Below, in pieces: positions 44,241 through 53,213 of a DNA stretch of 64,000 nt. Under the pieces are notes generated by a model. It was not told the origin of the DNA, did not search any database, and worked only from the letters and a program-made list of their open reading frames with translations. Position 1 is the first letter of the stretch, and each line of letters starts with the position of its first letter. Both the position numbers and the translations under genes were made by a program. The stretch comes from Paracoccaceae bacterium (GTDB taxonomy: Bacteria > Pseudomonadota > Alphaproteobacteria > Rhodobacterales > Rhodobacteraceae), in contig JAAFAB010000009.1 of the NCBI GenBank assembly GCA_018222585.1, positions 1-64,000 on the forward strand. The letters run 5' to 3'.

Positions 44241-45079
44241 TGTCCCTCCTTCGTGATCTTCTTCGCCACCCCTCGGGCCGGATCGGCCTGATCATCACCG
44301 TGCTCTTCCTGCTGGCCGCCGTGGCGGGCAAGGCGGGGCTGTCGCCCTTCGACCCGCTGGCCCAGGACCGGCTGGCACGCCTGCAGGCGCCCTCGGCCAG
44401 CCATCTCTTCGGCACCGACATGTTCGGGCGCGACGTGCTGTCCCGGCTGATGGTCGGCGTGGCGCAGAGCTTCATCGTCTCCTTCTTCTCGGTCGCCGTG
44501 GCGACGCTGGCGGGCACCGTTCTGGGCCTGACCGCCGCCTGGTACGGTGGCCTCTGGGACGGCATCGTGATGCGGCTGATGGATGTGCTGCTGGCCTTCC
44601 CGGCGATCCTGCTGGCGCTGCTGATCATCGCCATCATGGGGCCCTCGGGCTGGACCTCGATCCTGGCCATCGCCATCGTCTACACGCCGATCTTCACCCG
44701 CGTCGTGCGCGGCCCGGCGCTGTCGCTGAAGCGGCGGGATTTCGTCGATGCGGCGCGCAGCTTCGGCTCGTCCCGGCGCTACATCATGTCCCGCCACCTG
44801 GCGCTGAACCTCGTCGCGCCGCTGACCGTGCAGATCACCCTGGCCCTGGCCTGGGCGCTGATCACCGAGGCGGGGCTGTCCTTCCTCGGCCTCGGCACCC
44901 AGCCGCCGCAGGCCTCGCTGGGCCTGATGCTGGCCGATGCCCGCAACCTGATGGAGATGGCCCCCTGGCTGCTGCTGGTGCCCGCCGTGGCGCTCAGCTT
45001 CGCCGTCCTGGGCTTCAACCTGCTGGGCGATGCGCTGCGCGACCTTCTCGATCCCAAGACCCGGAGGGCCCTGGCATGA
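44240..45079 (+). CDS. Peptide-type ABC transporter permease (DppC-like)
   Basis: 279 residues. Oligopeptide permease C type: DPLAQDRLARLQAPSASHLFGTDMFGRDVLSRL near the start and the coupling helix KRRDFVDAARSFGSSRRYIMSRHLALN. The ATG at 44240 shares a base with the previous stop. Overlaps the ATPase gene by four bases. Confidence 0.92.
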   Translation: MSLLRDLLRHPSGRIGLIITVLFLLAAVAGKAGLSPFDPLAQDRLARLQAPSASHLFGTDMFGRDVLSRLMVGVAQSFIVSFFSVAVATLAGTVLGLTAAWYGGLWDGIVMRLMDVLLAFPAILLALLIIAIMGPSGWTSILAIAIVYTPIFTRVVRGPALSLKRRDFVDAARSFGSSRRYIMSRHLALNLVAPLTVQITLALAWALITEAGLSFLGLGTQPPQASLGLMLADARNLMEMAPWLLLVPAVALSFAVLGFNLLGDALRDLLDPKTRRALA

Positions 45080-46812
45080 GCAGCCTGCTATCCGTCCGCG
45101 ACCTGAAGGTGGGCTTCGGCCCCCGGCCCGAAAGCAACGAGGTCGTCCACGGCGTCAGCTTCGACCTCGCCCCGGGCGAGACCCTGGCCATCGTCGGCGA
45201 AAGCGGTTCGGGCAAATCCGTGACCTCGATGGCGGTGAACCGGCTGATCGACTTCGGTGGCGGGCGCATCACCTCGGGCAGCGCCGCGTTCACCCGCGCC
45301 GATGGCTCCACCATCGACCTGGCCCGCGCCGAAGAGCGCCAGCTGGAGGGCATCCGCGGCCGCGAGATCGGCATGATCTTCCAGGAGCCGATGACCTCGC
45401 TGAACCCGGTGCTGAGCATCGGCACCCAGATCGAAGAGGTCTTCCGTGTCCACTTTGCCATGTCGGGCACAGAGGCGAAGACCGCCGCCCGCGAGGCGCT
45501 GGAGCGGGTCCGCATCCCCGATGCCGCCCGTCGCCTGACCTATGCGCCGCACCAGCTGTCGGGCGGGATGCTGCAACGGGTGATGATCGCCATCGCCCTG
45601 GCCTCGAACCCGCGCCTGCTGATCGCGGATGAGCCGACGACGGCGCTGGACGTGACCATTCAGGCGCAGATCATGGGCCTCTTGTCGGAGATGAAGCGCG
45701 AGACCGGCACCGGGATGATCTTCATCACCCATGACATCGGCCTTGTTGCCGGTTTCGCCGATCGCGTCATGGTCATGCAGCAAGGCGAGGTGGTCGAGCA
45801 GGGGATGCTGGATGCCGTCCTCGACAACCCGCAGCACGATTACACCAAGCACTTGCTGAACGCGGTGCCGCATTTCTCGGACGGGCGTTCGGTACGCCAT
45901 GACATGCAGCGGGATGCGGACAGCCGCAGGGTGCTGGAGGTCGAGGACCTGACGGTCCGCTTCCCGGTGCGCGCGGGCCTGCTGAAGCGGCAGACCGGCA
46001 ATGTCCATGCGGTCGAGGGCGTGGGCTTCGACCTGATGCAGGGCGAGACCCTGGGCATCGTCGGCGAAAGCGGCTCGGGCAAGTCGACCACGGCGCGGGC
46101 GATCCTGGATCTTGTGCGCCCGACAAAGGGCCGGATCCGCGCCGAGGGTTTGGCCGGTGCGGTGTCGGACAGGCCGGTGCAGATGGTGTTCCAGAACCCC
46201 AATGCCTCGCTCAATCCCCGCCTGACGGTGAAGCAACTGCTGGCCGAACCGCTGATCGCCGTGCGTCGCCGGATCGACGCCGAGGCGGTGTCGCGGATGG
46301 TGATGCTGCTGGATCGCGTGGGCCTGCCCGCCGACAGCCTGGCGCGCTATCCGCATGAATTCTCGGGCGGGCAGCGGCAGCGGCTGTGCATCGCCCGTGC
46401 GCTGATGCTTAACCCCTCGATCTTGGTGCTGGACGAGGCGGTCTCGGCGCTGGATGTCTCGGTGCAGGCCAAGGTGCTGGACCTGCTGATCGACCTGCAG
46501 AACGAATTCGGCCTGGCCTATCTGTTCGTGACTCACGACATGGCGGTGGTCGAGCGCATCGCGCATCGCATCGCCGTGGTCTATGCCGGGCAGATCGTCG
46601 AGATCGGACCCACCTCCGAGGTGCTGGCCAATCCGCGCCACGACTATACCCGCCAGCTGATCCGCGCGGTGCCCTCGCTGGACCGCCGCCACAGCGATTA
46701 CGGCATCGACCTGACCGAGATCCCCTCGCTGGTCCGCCCCGTCGGGTGGGAGCCCGAAGCCGCGCGATACGAGAGCGCGGGCGCTGATCACCTCGTGCGG
46801 GCGGGGGCCTGA
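45076..46812 (+). CDS. ABC transporter ATPase, DppD and DppF fused
   Basis: 578 residues with two complete ATPase domains in one chain. Domain 1 has Walker [12 protein letters not shown] (about 41-51), signature LSGGMLQRV and Walker B LLIADEP. Domain 2 has [11 protein letters not shown] (about 343-353), FSGGQRQRL and ILVLDEA. Both have the oligopeptide C-terminal extension ([16 protein letters not shown] and [15 protein letters not shown]). Energises the importer formed by the three genes before it. Confidence 0.94.
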   Translation: MSSLLSVRDLKVGFGPRPESNEVVHGVSFDLAPGETLAIVGESGSGKSVTSMAVNRLIDFGGGRITSGSAAFTRADGSTIDLARAEERQLEGIRGREIGMIFQEPMTSLNPVLSIGTQIEEVFRVHFAMSGTEAKTAAREALERVRIPDAARRLTYAPHQLSGGMLQRVMIAIALASNPRLLIADEPTTALDVTIQAQIMGLLSEMKRETGTGMIFITHDIGLVAGFADRVMVMQQGEVVEQGMLDAVLDNPQHDYTKHLLNAVPHFSDGRSVRHDMQRDADSRRVLEVEDLTVRFPVRAGLLKRQTGNVHAVEGVGFDLMQGETLGIVGESGSGKSTTARAILDLVRPTKGRIRAEGLAGAVSDRPVQMVFQNPNASLNPRLTVKQLLAEPLIAVRRRIDAEAVSRMVMLLDRVGLPADSLARYPHEFSGGQRQRLCIARALMLNPSILVLDEAVSALDVSVQAKVLDLLIDLQNEFGLAYLFVTHDMAVVERIAHRIAVVYAGQIVEIGPTSEVLANPRHDYTRQLIRAVPSLDRRHSDYGIDLTEIPSLVRPVGWEPEAARYESAGADHLVRAGA

Positions 46813-46813
46813 G

Positions 46814-47803
46814 ATGGGGTTTGACCGCGCCACCACCGTCATTGCCGCACATCTGCAACGCACCCCCATCCCCGGCGCCGTGCTGGGGCAGGTGCTGGCC
46901 GATGGCACCCGCCGCACCTGGGCCTGCGGCCAGCGCGAGACCGGCGACGACGCGCCGGGGATGGAGACCGATACCTGGTTCGACCTTGCCTCGCTGACCA
47001 AGGTGATTTTCACGACAGAGCGCATCCTGGCCCATGCCGCCGCCGGCCGCATCGACCTGGACGCGCCGCTGGTCTCTGTCATCCCGGATCTGCACCAGTA
47101 TCACGCGGGTTCGTGGCAGCGGCAGGTGACGTTCCGGGATTGCCTTGGCCACCGCACCGCCTATCCGGCAGTGGAACCGATCTACACCTACGGCACTGAT
47201 CCGGCCACGCTGCGCGCCTTCGTGCTGCAACGGAACTGGCAGCGGGGGCCGCAGGTCTATTCCGACATCAACTTCATCCTTCTGGGCATCGCGCTGGAGC
47301 GGCTGGAGGGGGGCTCGATTCACCAGATGGAGCTGGCGCCGGGTCTCTCCTTCGCCCCGCCCGCCGACCAGACCGCCCCGACAGAGGCCTGTTCCTGGCG
47401 TGGCCGGGTGATGCGCGGCGAGGTGCATGACGAAAACTGTTTCGCGCTGCAGGGCTCGGGCCATGCGGGGCTGTTCGGGACCATCGACGGGGTGCTGGAT
47501 TTCGCCTCCGGCCTGCTGGGTCGCCACGCGGCGCAGGACGGCCATTGCGAGCTGCTGCTGCGCCCGCTGCGCGACACCCGCGGCCATGGCTGGGAGCTGG
47601 CGCATGAGGGCTGGCACGGTGGCGCCGTGGCCTCGGCACGCACCATCGGCCACACCGGGTTCACCGGCACCGGCCTCTGGCTGGACCTCGACCGGGGCTG
47701 CGGCTGGAGCCTGCTGACCAACCGCGTGCACCCGTCGCGCCATGTTGAAACCGAGATCCTCGACCTGCGGCGCGCTGTCGGCGAGGCGATACTGGAGGGA
47801 TGA
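46814..47803 (+). CDS. Serine hydrolase of the beta-lactamase/penicillin-binding-protein-like family
   Basis: 329 residues without a signal peptide, so cytoplasmic. Beta-lactamase-fold signatures: SLTK (Ser60, Lys63), YSD (149-151) in place of the usual YxN, and HTGFTG near residue 280 in place of KTG. Such proteins include EstB esterases and D,D-peptidases. Between an importer and AnmK, it may trim the imported peptide or act as an amidase on anhydromuropeptides; this is inference. The gene starts one base after the ATPase stop. Confidence 0.83.
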   Translation: MGFDRATTVIAAHLQRTPIPGAVLGQVLADGTRRTWACGQRETGDDAPGMETDTWFDLASLTKVIFTTERILAHAAAGRIDLDAPLVSVIPDLHQYHAGSWQRQVTFRDCLGHRTAYPAVEPIYTYGTDPATLRAFVLQRNWQRGPQVYSDINFILLGIALERLEGGSIHQMELAPGLSFAPPADQTAPTEACSWRGRVMRGEVHDENCFALQGSGHAGLFGTIDGVLDFASGLLGRHAAQDGHCELLLRPLRDTRGHGWELAHEGWHGGAVASARTIGHTGFTGTGLWLDLDRGCGWSLLTNRVHPSRHVETEILDLRRAVGEAILEG

Positions 47804-47805
47804 CC

Positions 47806-48924
47806 ATGCAACCGATCTGGGCTGTCGGCCTGATGACCGGCACCGTGCTGGACGGCTTTATCGACGTGGCCCTGCTGCGCACCGATGGCGAGACCATTGC
47901 CGAGTTCGGCGCCTATGACCTGGTGGCCTACCCGGCAGAGATCAACGAGATCCTGACCGAGGCGCTGGCGCAGGCGCGCACCTGGAACTTCGAAGGTCCG
48001 GAGCCGGCGATCTTCGCCGAGGCAGAGGCGCTGCTGACGCGTGCCCAGTCAGAGGCCGTGCGGCAGGTGGTCGAGGGCGCGGGGCTTGCGATGGCCGATA
48101 TCGGCGTGGTCGGCTTCCATGGCCAGACGGTGTTGCACCGCGCGCCGATGCCGGACCGCCTTGGCGCCACGCGCCAGCTCGGCGACGGGGCGCTGATGGC
48201 GCAGATCCTCGGCTGCGACGTGGGCTTTGACTTCCGCAGTGCCGACATGGCGGCAGGCGGGCAGGGGGCGCCGCTCTCGGCGATCTACCACAAGGCGCTG
48301 CTGGAGACGGCGGGCGCGCCCGCGGGCACGGCGGTGCTGAACCTCGGCGGCGTCGCCAATGTCACCTGGCGCGGTGAGGATGGCAGCATTGCCGCTTTCG
48401 ACACCGGCCCGGCCAATGCGCCGATCAACGATTTCGTCCGTGCCCGGGGCCGGGGCGAGATGGATGTCGACGGCGCGCTGGCGCTGGCGGGCACCGTCGA
48501 CGAGGCGCGGCTGGCCGACCGGCTGACCATGGAGTACATGACGCGCCCCTATCCGAAATCGCTCGACCGGTTCGACTTCGGCCACGACTGGTGCGAGGCG
48601 CTTTCGACCGAGGACGGGGCCGCGACCCTCACCGCCTTCTCGGCGGCGGCGGTCGGCTGCGCGCTGGACCTGCTGCCGACCCGGCCAGACCGGCTGATCG
48701 TCTGCGGCGGCGGGCGGCGCAACCCGGCGCTGATGGCGGCGCTGAACGCCCGCGCGGGCGTCGTTGCGGACCCGGCTGAGGTGATGGGCTGGCGTGGCGA
48801 TGCGGTCGAGGCCGAGTGCTTTGCCCTGCTGGCCGTGCGCAGCCTGCGCGGCCTGCCGATCAGCTTCCCCACCACCACCGGGGTGCCCGCACCGATGACC
48901 GGCGGCAGGATCGCCCGGGCATGA
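47806..48924 (+). CDS. anmK: Anhydro-N-acetylmuramic acid kinase
   Basis: About 372 residues. Phosphorylates 1,6-anhydroMurNAc with ring opening to MurNAc-6-phosphate, the substrate of MurQ. Seen: [13 protein letters not shown] (ATP/sugar loop, usually GLMSGTSLDGVD, here with changed residues), [24 protein letters not shown] with the catalytic Asp, and [15 protein letters not shown] at 47794-47798 fits the ATG at 47806 (seven-base gap) better than the ATG at 47800, which overlaps the previous stop. Confidence 0.92.
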   Translation: MQPIWAVGLMTGTVLDGFIDVALLRTDGETIAEFGAYDLVAYPAEINEILTEALAQARTWNFEGPEPAIFAEAEALLTRAQSEAVRQVVEGAGLAMADIGVVGFHGQTVLHRAPMPDRLGATRQLGDGALMAQILGCDVGFDFRSADMAAGGQGAPLSAIYHKALLETAGAPAGTAVLNLGGVANVTWRGEDGSIAAFDTGPANAPINDFVRARGRGEMDVDGALALAGTVDEARLADRLTMEYMTRPYPKSLDRFDFGHDWCEALSTEDGAATLTAFSAAAVGCALDLLPTRPDRLIVCGGGRRNPALMAALNARAGVVADPAEVMGWRGDAVEAECFALLAVRSLRGLPISFPTTTGVPAPMTGGRIARA

Positions 48925-49334
48925 GTCTCAGCTGGCAGCTGACCGATACGCCGGACGCGGCAGTGTCCGAGCTGGGGCGCCAGCTTGCCGCCTACAATGA
49001 CGCCACGGTCGGCCCCTCGGGGCGGACCCAGCTGGCGATCACCGTGCATGAGGGCGACGACCTGGTCGCCGGGCTGAACGGCATGACAGCCTGGGGCTGG
49101 CTCTACGTGCAATGGCTGTGGGTGGCGGAAAGCCAGCGGGGCAAGGGCCTGGCCGGCGCCCTGCTGGAGCGCGCCGAGGCCGAGGCCCGGGCCCGTGGCT
49201 GCACCGGCGCCCATATCGATACCTTCAACCCCGTCGCCCGGGCGCGCTACGAGGCGGCGGGATACCAGCCCTTCGGCTGCCTGCCGGAGTTCGTCGCCGG
49301 GCGCAGCCGGGTTTTCCTGTCGAAGAAACTCTGA
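48921..49334 (+). CDS. GNAT family N-acetyltransferase
   Basis: 137 residues. Short GNAT fold: [37 protein letters not shown], with the acetyl-CoA pyrophosphate loop QRGKGLAG, and [17 protein letters not shown] at the end. The ATG at 48921 overlaps the anmK stop. Last gene of the recycling operon; its acceptor is unknown and could be an amino sugar, a peptide or an amino acid released during recycling. Confidence 0.87.
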   Translation: MSLSWQLTDTPDAAVSELGRQLAAYNDATVGPSGRTQLAITVHEGDDLVAGLNGMTAWGWLYVQWLWVAESQRGKGLAGALLERAEAEARARGCTGAHIDTFNPVARARYEAAGYQPFGCLPEFVAGRSRVFLSKKL

Positions 49335-49662
49335 CGCGGCGCGGCGTGCGGCCTGATGGCGCCAATGCGTTGCGCCAGTGCGTTGCGTCGGGGGATACTG
49401 TCGTCGATCAGGAGTGTCGCCCCTGGGGCGCGGTCTGTCCTGACGGCGGGGCCGAAGCTCTGGCCAGCGCGGCATCTCTGTGCGCAAGGCGGCTTGGCCT
49501 GGTCGGGCGGTTCCGCCTGTTCGGCGCCGGGTGCCCTGTATCCCGGTTCTGGACTTCGCCCCTGTCGGGCGGTTCCATGTGGGGCCGCATCCGGCCCTGT
49601 CGTCCTCCCGCCCGGTGATCGAGAGCTGATCCCTCCGGGTCGGTGTCTTGCGTCTGCCCGTC
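49335..49662. other. Intergenic stretch, no supported gene
   Basis: 328 bp between the acetyltransferase gene and the first small membrane protein. It contains a short direct repeat (GTCGGGCGGTTCC near 49502 and 49565) and otherwise nothing I can support. Convergent arrangement, so it should contain the ends of two transcripts. Confidence 0.45.
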
Positions 49663-49785
49663 TCAGGCGAGGTAGCTGACGATCCAGACGAAGATTGCGG
49701 CGCCTGCGATCAGTTCCAGTGCCTGTGCACGGACCCAGCGGCGGCTTTTTTCCTGGGAGGCCATCTCGAGTTCTGCCTTGCTCAT
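49663..49785 (-). CDS. 40-residue membrane protein, copy A
   Basis: A short gene on the minus strand. Residues 1-20 are polar and basic at the end (QEKSRRWVRA). Residues 22-40 form one hydrophobic span (ALELIAGAAIFVWIVSYLA), probably with the N-terminus inside. AGAAGGACGACAG precedes the ATG at a good distance. A near-identical gene lies 653 bp away in copy B with three substitutions (V18I, V36I, S37N), all conservative. No family is recognised. It lies downstream of the cellulose operon on the same strand but has its own upstream region. Confidence 0.7.
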   Translation of the reverse strand: MSKAELEMASQEKSRRWVRAQALELIAGAAIFVWIVSYLA

Positions 49786-49811
49786 CTCTGTCGTCCTTCT
49801 GTGTAAGGTTG

Positions 49812-49840
49812 CGTTAACCAAAGGAATACGCTGGTTAACG
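49812..49840. promoter_or_regulatory. GTTAAC inverted repeat, copy A
   Basis: CGTTAACCA (49812-49820), 11 bases, TGGTTAACG (49832-49840): a perfect 9-bp inverted repeat about 27 bp before the 40-residue gene. The half-site resembles the TTAACC core of CtrA sites in alphaproteobacteria, though the spacing is not the usual TTAA-N7-TTAA. Repeated in copy B. Confidence 0.55.
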
Positions 49841-49952
49841 AAGGAATTGCAGACCCGCCGGGGGGTAGGTTCGGGCGCTTTGGGGGACGTGGGATAGCTC
49901 TTTGGGAGAGGTGCGACGACGATGGCTGGGTCACCCTATCCCTTCGGGTAGG

Positions 49953-50314
49953 AGGACCTCTCCGGTGCGCTCCGAGGGGCGCATCGCCCGTCATGGCGGC
50001 CACGCTGCGAGGAGGATATGAGTCTGTCTTCGGGAGGGGATATGCCTGCGCCGGTCGCGCTGCTGATCCCGGTGCGGCGGTCTCGTGCCACGTTTCCGCG
50101 CCTAGTGTCGGCGTCCTGTGTCGGCGCTACGTTTCGGCACCTGTTTCCGGTACCATCCGCGGAGGAAAGCAGCTCCGCATCGCCGTCTCTGTCCTGACCG
50201 GGATGTCCCGCTCAGCGATCCTGGTCAGGCATCCTGCGATCCCTGCGGGGATCCTGCGCCCTCTGCGGCCTCGGGCCGTCGCGGGGCGGATGCGGCGCCT
50301 GGCCCGGTGGCGGG
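49953..50314. other. Spacer between the two module copies
   Basis: 362 bp without a convincing gene. On the plus strand a 59-codon frame (50018-50197) follows a good GAGGAGGAT, but the text is Ser/Pro-rich and has no motif; I do not call it a gene. Confidence 0.4.
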
Positions 50315-50315
50315 C

Positions 50316-50438
50316 TCAGGCGAGGTAGTTGATGATCCAGACGAAGATTGCGGCGCCTGCGATCAGTTCCAGTGCCTGTGCACGGATCCAGCGGCGGCTT
50401 TTTTCCTGGGAGGCCATCTCGAGTTCTGCCTTGCTCAT
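50316..50438 (-). CDS. 40-residue membrane protein, copy B
   Basis: Paralogue of the protein at 49663-49785, differing at three positions (I18, I36, N37). Same polar N-terminus, single C-terminal span, ribosome-binding site and upstream inverted repeat. Both reading frames are intact, which favours selection for function rather than leftover duplication. Confidence 0.7.
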   Translation of the reverse strand: MSKAELEMASQEKSRRWIRAQALELIAGAAIFVWIINYLA

Positions 50439-50464
50439 CTCTGTCGTCCTTCTGTGTAAGGTTG

Positions 50465-50493
50465 CGTTAACCATAGGAATACGCTGGTTAACG
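50465..50493. promoter_or_regulatory. GTTAAC inverted repeat, copy B
   Basis: CGTTAACCA (50465-50473), 11 bases, TGGTTAACG (50485-50493). Same as in copy A; here the left half reads TTAACCAT, an exact match to the CtrA half-site described in Caulobacter. Likely promoter or operator element of the small gene. Confidence 0.55.
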
Positions 50494-50655
50494 CTGACAG
50501 GGCAGGTCCGCCGGGGGGTAGGTCGAAGCGCTTTGGGGGACGCGGGGTAGCTCTTGTGGGGTGGGGCGGCACCGACGGTGGGGGCCGCCTATCCCTTGGG
50601 ATAGGAAAACCACCGTTCGCCCCTCCCCTTGGGGTCCGCAGCCTGGCCAATGGCC

Positions 50656-52143
50656 TCAGCGCAGGGCTTCGGAAAGGGCGCGCCGCGACTCGCGAGTCGC
50701 CATCTGGTCGTGCAGCCTCTGGAACTCGGCCTTGGCTTGTTCCTTCTGGCCGGAGTTCAGGTAGGCATAGCCACGCAGCATCGCCAGGTCGCGCCGGACC
50801 ACGCCGGTGATCCGCTCCAGCTCGTCGAAATAGGCGATGGCGCGGGCATAGTCGCGCCGCTCGTAGGCGGCGACCCCGCGCTTGTCGAGGATCTGCCCCT
50901 CGATCTCGAGGCGCTGCTCGGGGGTGAAACGGGTGGCGGCGGCGATCCCTGCGGCCTGGTCGACCATGCCGAGCTGCAGCATCGCAAGGGCCTGGCCGTA
51001 GCGGGCGTCCCGGCGGGCGGTGGCAGAGCCACCCCGCTGCGCCGCGTCGCTGAAGTCAGAAAGCGCCTGCATGGGCCGGTCGGAGTTCAGTGCGCACCAG
51101 CCGCGCTGCGCCACAGTGGCGGCGTTGCGGGCGCCGGCGCTGCTGGCAAGGCACCCGGCCCAGTCGCCACGCTCGGCTGCGCTGGCGGTGCGGGACGAGC
51201 CGCCGCCACCGCCACCGGAGCCCGAGCTGGTGGCCGGGCGGGCCACCACGGGGCCGCTGGTGGCGGGACGGCGCGCGGGGGCCGGATCGGTGCGGCCGAC
51301 CGGGCGCAGGCTGACGGCGGGCGAGATGCCGGGCGGGAAGCTGCCGTCGGCTGTCTCGGGCCCCTGCAACACGCCGGTGGAGGCGCCCGGCAGCCCGGTC
51401 GCCAGTGCCGGATCCTGGGCCGGATCCTGGGCCAGGATCCCGGCGCGCAGACGGTTCTCCACCGAGGTCAGCCGCTCGGCCGAGGCGGGCGCCTGGGAGC
51501 GCGCCAGGTCGGCGATCTGGCCCAGTTGTTCGAGGCTGGCGATGGCCGCCGATTTTTCCAGCGTCGCGACGAGGATATCTGCATCGGTACAGCTGCGTGC
51601 GATACCGCCGTAGACACCCAGGGCCGAGGCATTGTCATCGGTCGCCTGGTACTGCTCGGCCAGCAGCCAGGCATTGTTGACCCGCTCGCAGCGCAGCAGG
51701 GCAGGGTTGCCCCGGGCGATGCGGATCGCCACTTCGGCGTTGTTCTCGGCCACGGCGGCTTCGAAATTGGCCTGGGCCTCTGCATTGGCCAGGGTCTCCA
51801 GCAGCTCGGAGGAGGGCGACCAGCTGGGATAGGCGCCGCTGATCTCGTCGATGGTGTCGCGCGCCGCGTCGAAGGTCCCGGCCTCGATCTGGCGATAGAT
51901 GGCGTCGATCCTCTCGCCGGGGACACCGCGTTCCAGCTGGCCCAGGTCCTCGGGCACCACCCAGTCGGGGTATTGCAGCTGCAGCCGCCGCAGCTCGGAG
52001 TTGACGGCCTGCTGGTTGTCCTCGGAGAGGTAGAACCGCAGCGCCTGCAGGTCGGCATCGGTCGGCGCCTGCGACAGGGCGGCGGAGGCGAGGAGGCTGA
52101 CCGCGACGGTCAGCGCGAGACGGGTGGGCTGCAGTCGTTTCAT
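50656..52143 (-). CDS. Periplasmic TPR-type protein of the cellulose operon
   Basis: 495 residues. Signal peptide (LALTVAVSLLASAALSQA). Helical, TPR-like N- and C-terminal parts (about 30-235 and 330-495; AYERRDYARAIAYFDELERI near the end) are joined by a Pro/Ser/Gly-rich linker (about 240-325, with a run of eight glycines interrupted by Ser). It holds the position of BcsC but I see no C-terminal outer-membrane barrel of the BcsC type. It overlaps the bcsZ gene by four bases. It probably helps the glucan cross the periplasm. Confidence 0.75.
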   Translation of the reverse strand: MKRLQPTRLALTVAVSLLASAALSQAPTDADLQALRFYLSEDNQQAVNSELRRLQLQYPDWVVPEDLGQLERGVPGERIDAIYRQIEAGTFDAARDTIDEISGAYPSWSPSSELLETLANAEAQANFEAAVAENNAEVAIRIARGNPALLRCERVNNAWLLAEQYQATDDNASALGVYGGIARSCTDADILVATLEKSAAIASLEQLGQIADLARSQAPASAERLTSVENRLRAGILAQDPAQDPALATGLPGASTGVLQGPETADGSFPPGISPAVSLRPVGRTDPAPARRPATSGPVVARPATSSGSGGGGGGSSRTASAAERGDWAGCLASSAGARNAATVAQRGWCALNSDRPMQALSDFSDAAQRGGSATARRDARYGQALAMLQLGMVDQAAGIAAATRFTPEQRLEIEGQILDKRGVAAYERRDYARAIAYFDELERITGVVRRDLAMLRGYAYLNSGQKEQAKAEFQRLHDQMATRESRRALSEALR

Positions 52144-53213
52144 ATCGGTATACACATCGGCGATGCCTCGATCTGCGCGATCATCGCGAAGAGCTGAAGC
52201 GTGGCAGGGTAGTAGGGCGAACTGGACGAGAAAGGCGGGATCTCGGACCCTATCCGGCGTTCCGAGGTGCAGGTCACCAGGGCGGAGAGCGCCTTGTAGC
52301 CCGGATCCCGGCTGGTCGAGAGCGGCTGGCCGCTCTGGCGGGCGATGATGGTGGCCACCTCGCCCTGCGGCAGCCGTTTCTGCGCATCCGCATAGCGGTG
52401 GATCGCGGGGTGATCGGTCAGGCCCGACCAGATCAGGTAGAGCGGCAGGCGCATCGCCTCGTATCCGGCATCGAAGGAGAAGCCCTCGGCGGCACGGGGG
52501 CCGGCGGCAGTGATCTCGACCCAGTCGGGCACCACGCCGTCCCGGGCCAGGGCGCGGGCCAGCTCGACGGCGCCGCGGGCGGCCTGGGCCAGCAGCGGCG
52601 CGGCGAAGGCACTTGCCAGCTCGGTCATGGCCAGGGGCATGGCGTAGCTGGGGTTGTAGATGAAGCCCTCCGGGGTCTCGAAGCCCTCGGCGGCGGGAAT
52701 CAGAAGCGGATCGAAGCCGGCGCCGCCGGGGTGGCTGGCGATACAGTGCTCGACCAGGTCGGCGACGATCAGGCCGGCGGTCTCGCGGTACTCGGGCATG
52801 CCGAACCGCTCGGCGGCACGCAGCAGTGCCCAGGCGCGGAACAGGTCGCCGTCGCTGGCATTGTTGAGGTCGGGCACCCGCACCGTGTCGTCTGGGAACC
52901 AGCGCCAGGCCATCAGGTTGTCCGGACGGATCGCCAGGTTCAGGCGAGTCCAGGTCTCCATGCGCTCGAAACTGCGCTGGTCACCCAGGCTGGCGGCCAG
53001 CAGCATACCGTAGCCCTGGCCCTCGGAATGGCTGGCATTGCGCTGGAACTGGTCGATGACCCGTCCGGTCGCGTCGAGGTTGGCGGTACGCCAGGCCAGC
53101 CAGACATCTTCCAGGTTGGCCTCCAGCCCGATGACCTGGGCCGGGGAAGGCCCGCCTGCGCCGAGCAGCCCCGCAAGGGCCGCCACTCCGGTAAGTAGGC
53201 TGCGCCGCTTCAT
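52140..53213 (-). CDS. bcsZ: Periplasmic endo-1,4-beta-glucanase BcsZ (GH8)
   Basis: 357 residues, GH8. Signal peptide (RRSLLTGVAALAGLLGAGGPSPAQ). Catalytic Glu at about 64 in SEGQGYGMLLAA and catalytic Asp in DLNNASDGDLFRAWALL (about 121-123). Trims nascent cellulose in the periplasm. The starting Lys-Arg-Arg could also serve as a twin-arginine signal. Overlaps bcsB by four bases. Confidence 0.92.
   Translation of the reverse strand: MKRRSLLTGVAALAGLLGAGGPSPAQVIGLEANLEDVWLAWRTANLDATGRVIDQFQRNASHSEGQGYGMLLAASLGDQRSFERMETWTRLNLAIRPDNLMAWRWFPDDTVRVPDLNNASDGDLFRAWALLRAAERFGMPEYRETAGLIVADLVEHCIASHPGGAGFDPLLIPAAEGFETPEGFIYNPSYAMPLAMTELASAFAAPLLAQAARGAVELARALARDGVVPDWVEITAAGPRAAEGFSFDAGYEAMRLPLYLIWSGLTDHPAIHRYADAQKRLPQGEVATIIARQSGQPLSTSRDPGYKALSALVTCTSERRIGSEIPPFSSSSPYYPATLQLFAMIAQIEASPMCIPI

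Larger units (their letters stand above)
49662..49952. repeat. Duplicated module, copy A
   Basis: Copy A of a segment also present at 50315-50605. The first 179 bp (49662-49840) match copy B with only four mismatches. The remaining part is more diverged but still alignable (CCGCCGGGGGGTAGGT, GCTTTGGGGGACG) up to a hairpin (CCTATCCC-TTC-GGGTAGG at 49935-49952). It contains a 40-residue gene on the minus strand and its upstream region. Confidence 0.85.
50315..50605. repeat. Duplicated module, copy B
   Basis: Second copy, offset by 653 bp from copy A over the conserved 179 bp (50315-50493). It ends at a perfect 8-bp hairpin (CCTATCCC-TT-GGGATAGG, 50588-50605), just after the end of the TPR gene of the cellulose operon. 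The hairpin is not followed by a T-run. Confidence 0.85.

Noticed and set aside
50018-50197. 59-codon plus-strand frame with a good GAGGAGGAT in the spacer of the duplicated modules
   Set aside because: Ser/Pro-rich text without motif and not part of the duplicated segment; possible but unsupported.
50588-50605. Perfect CCTATCCC/GGGATAGG hairpin as rho-independent terminator of the cellulose operon
   Set aside because: On the transcribed strand the run of T lies before, not after, the stem; the hairpin is also part of the duplicated module, so its role may be different.
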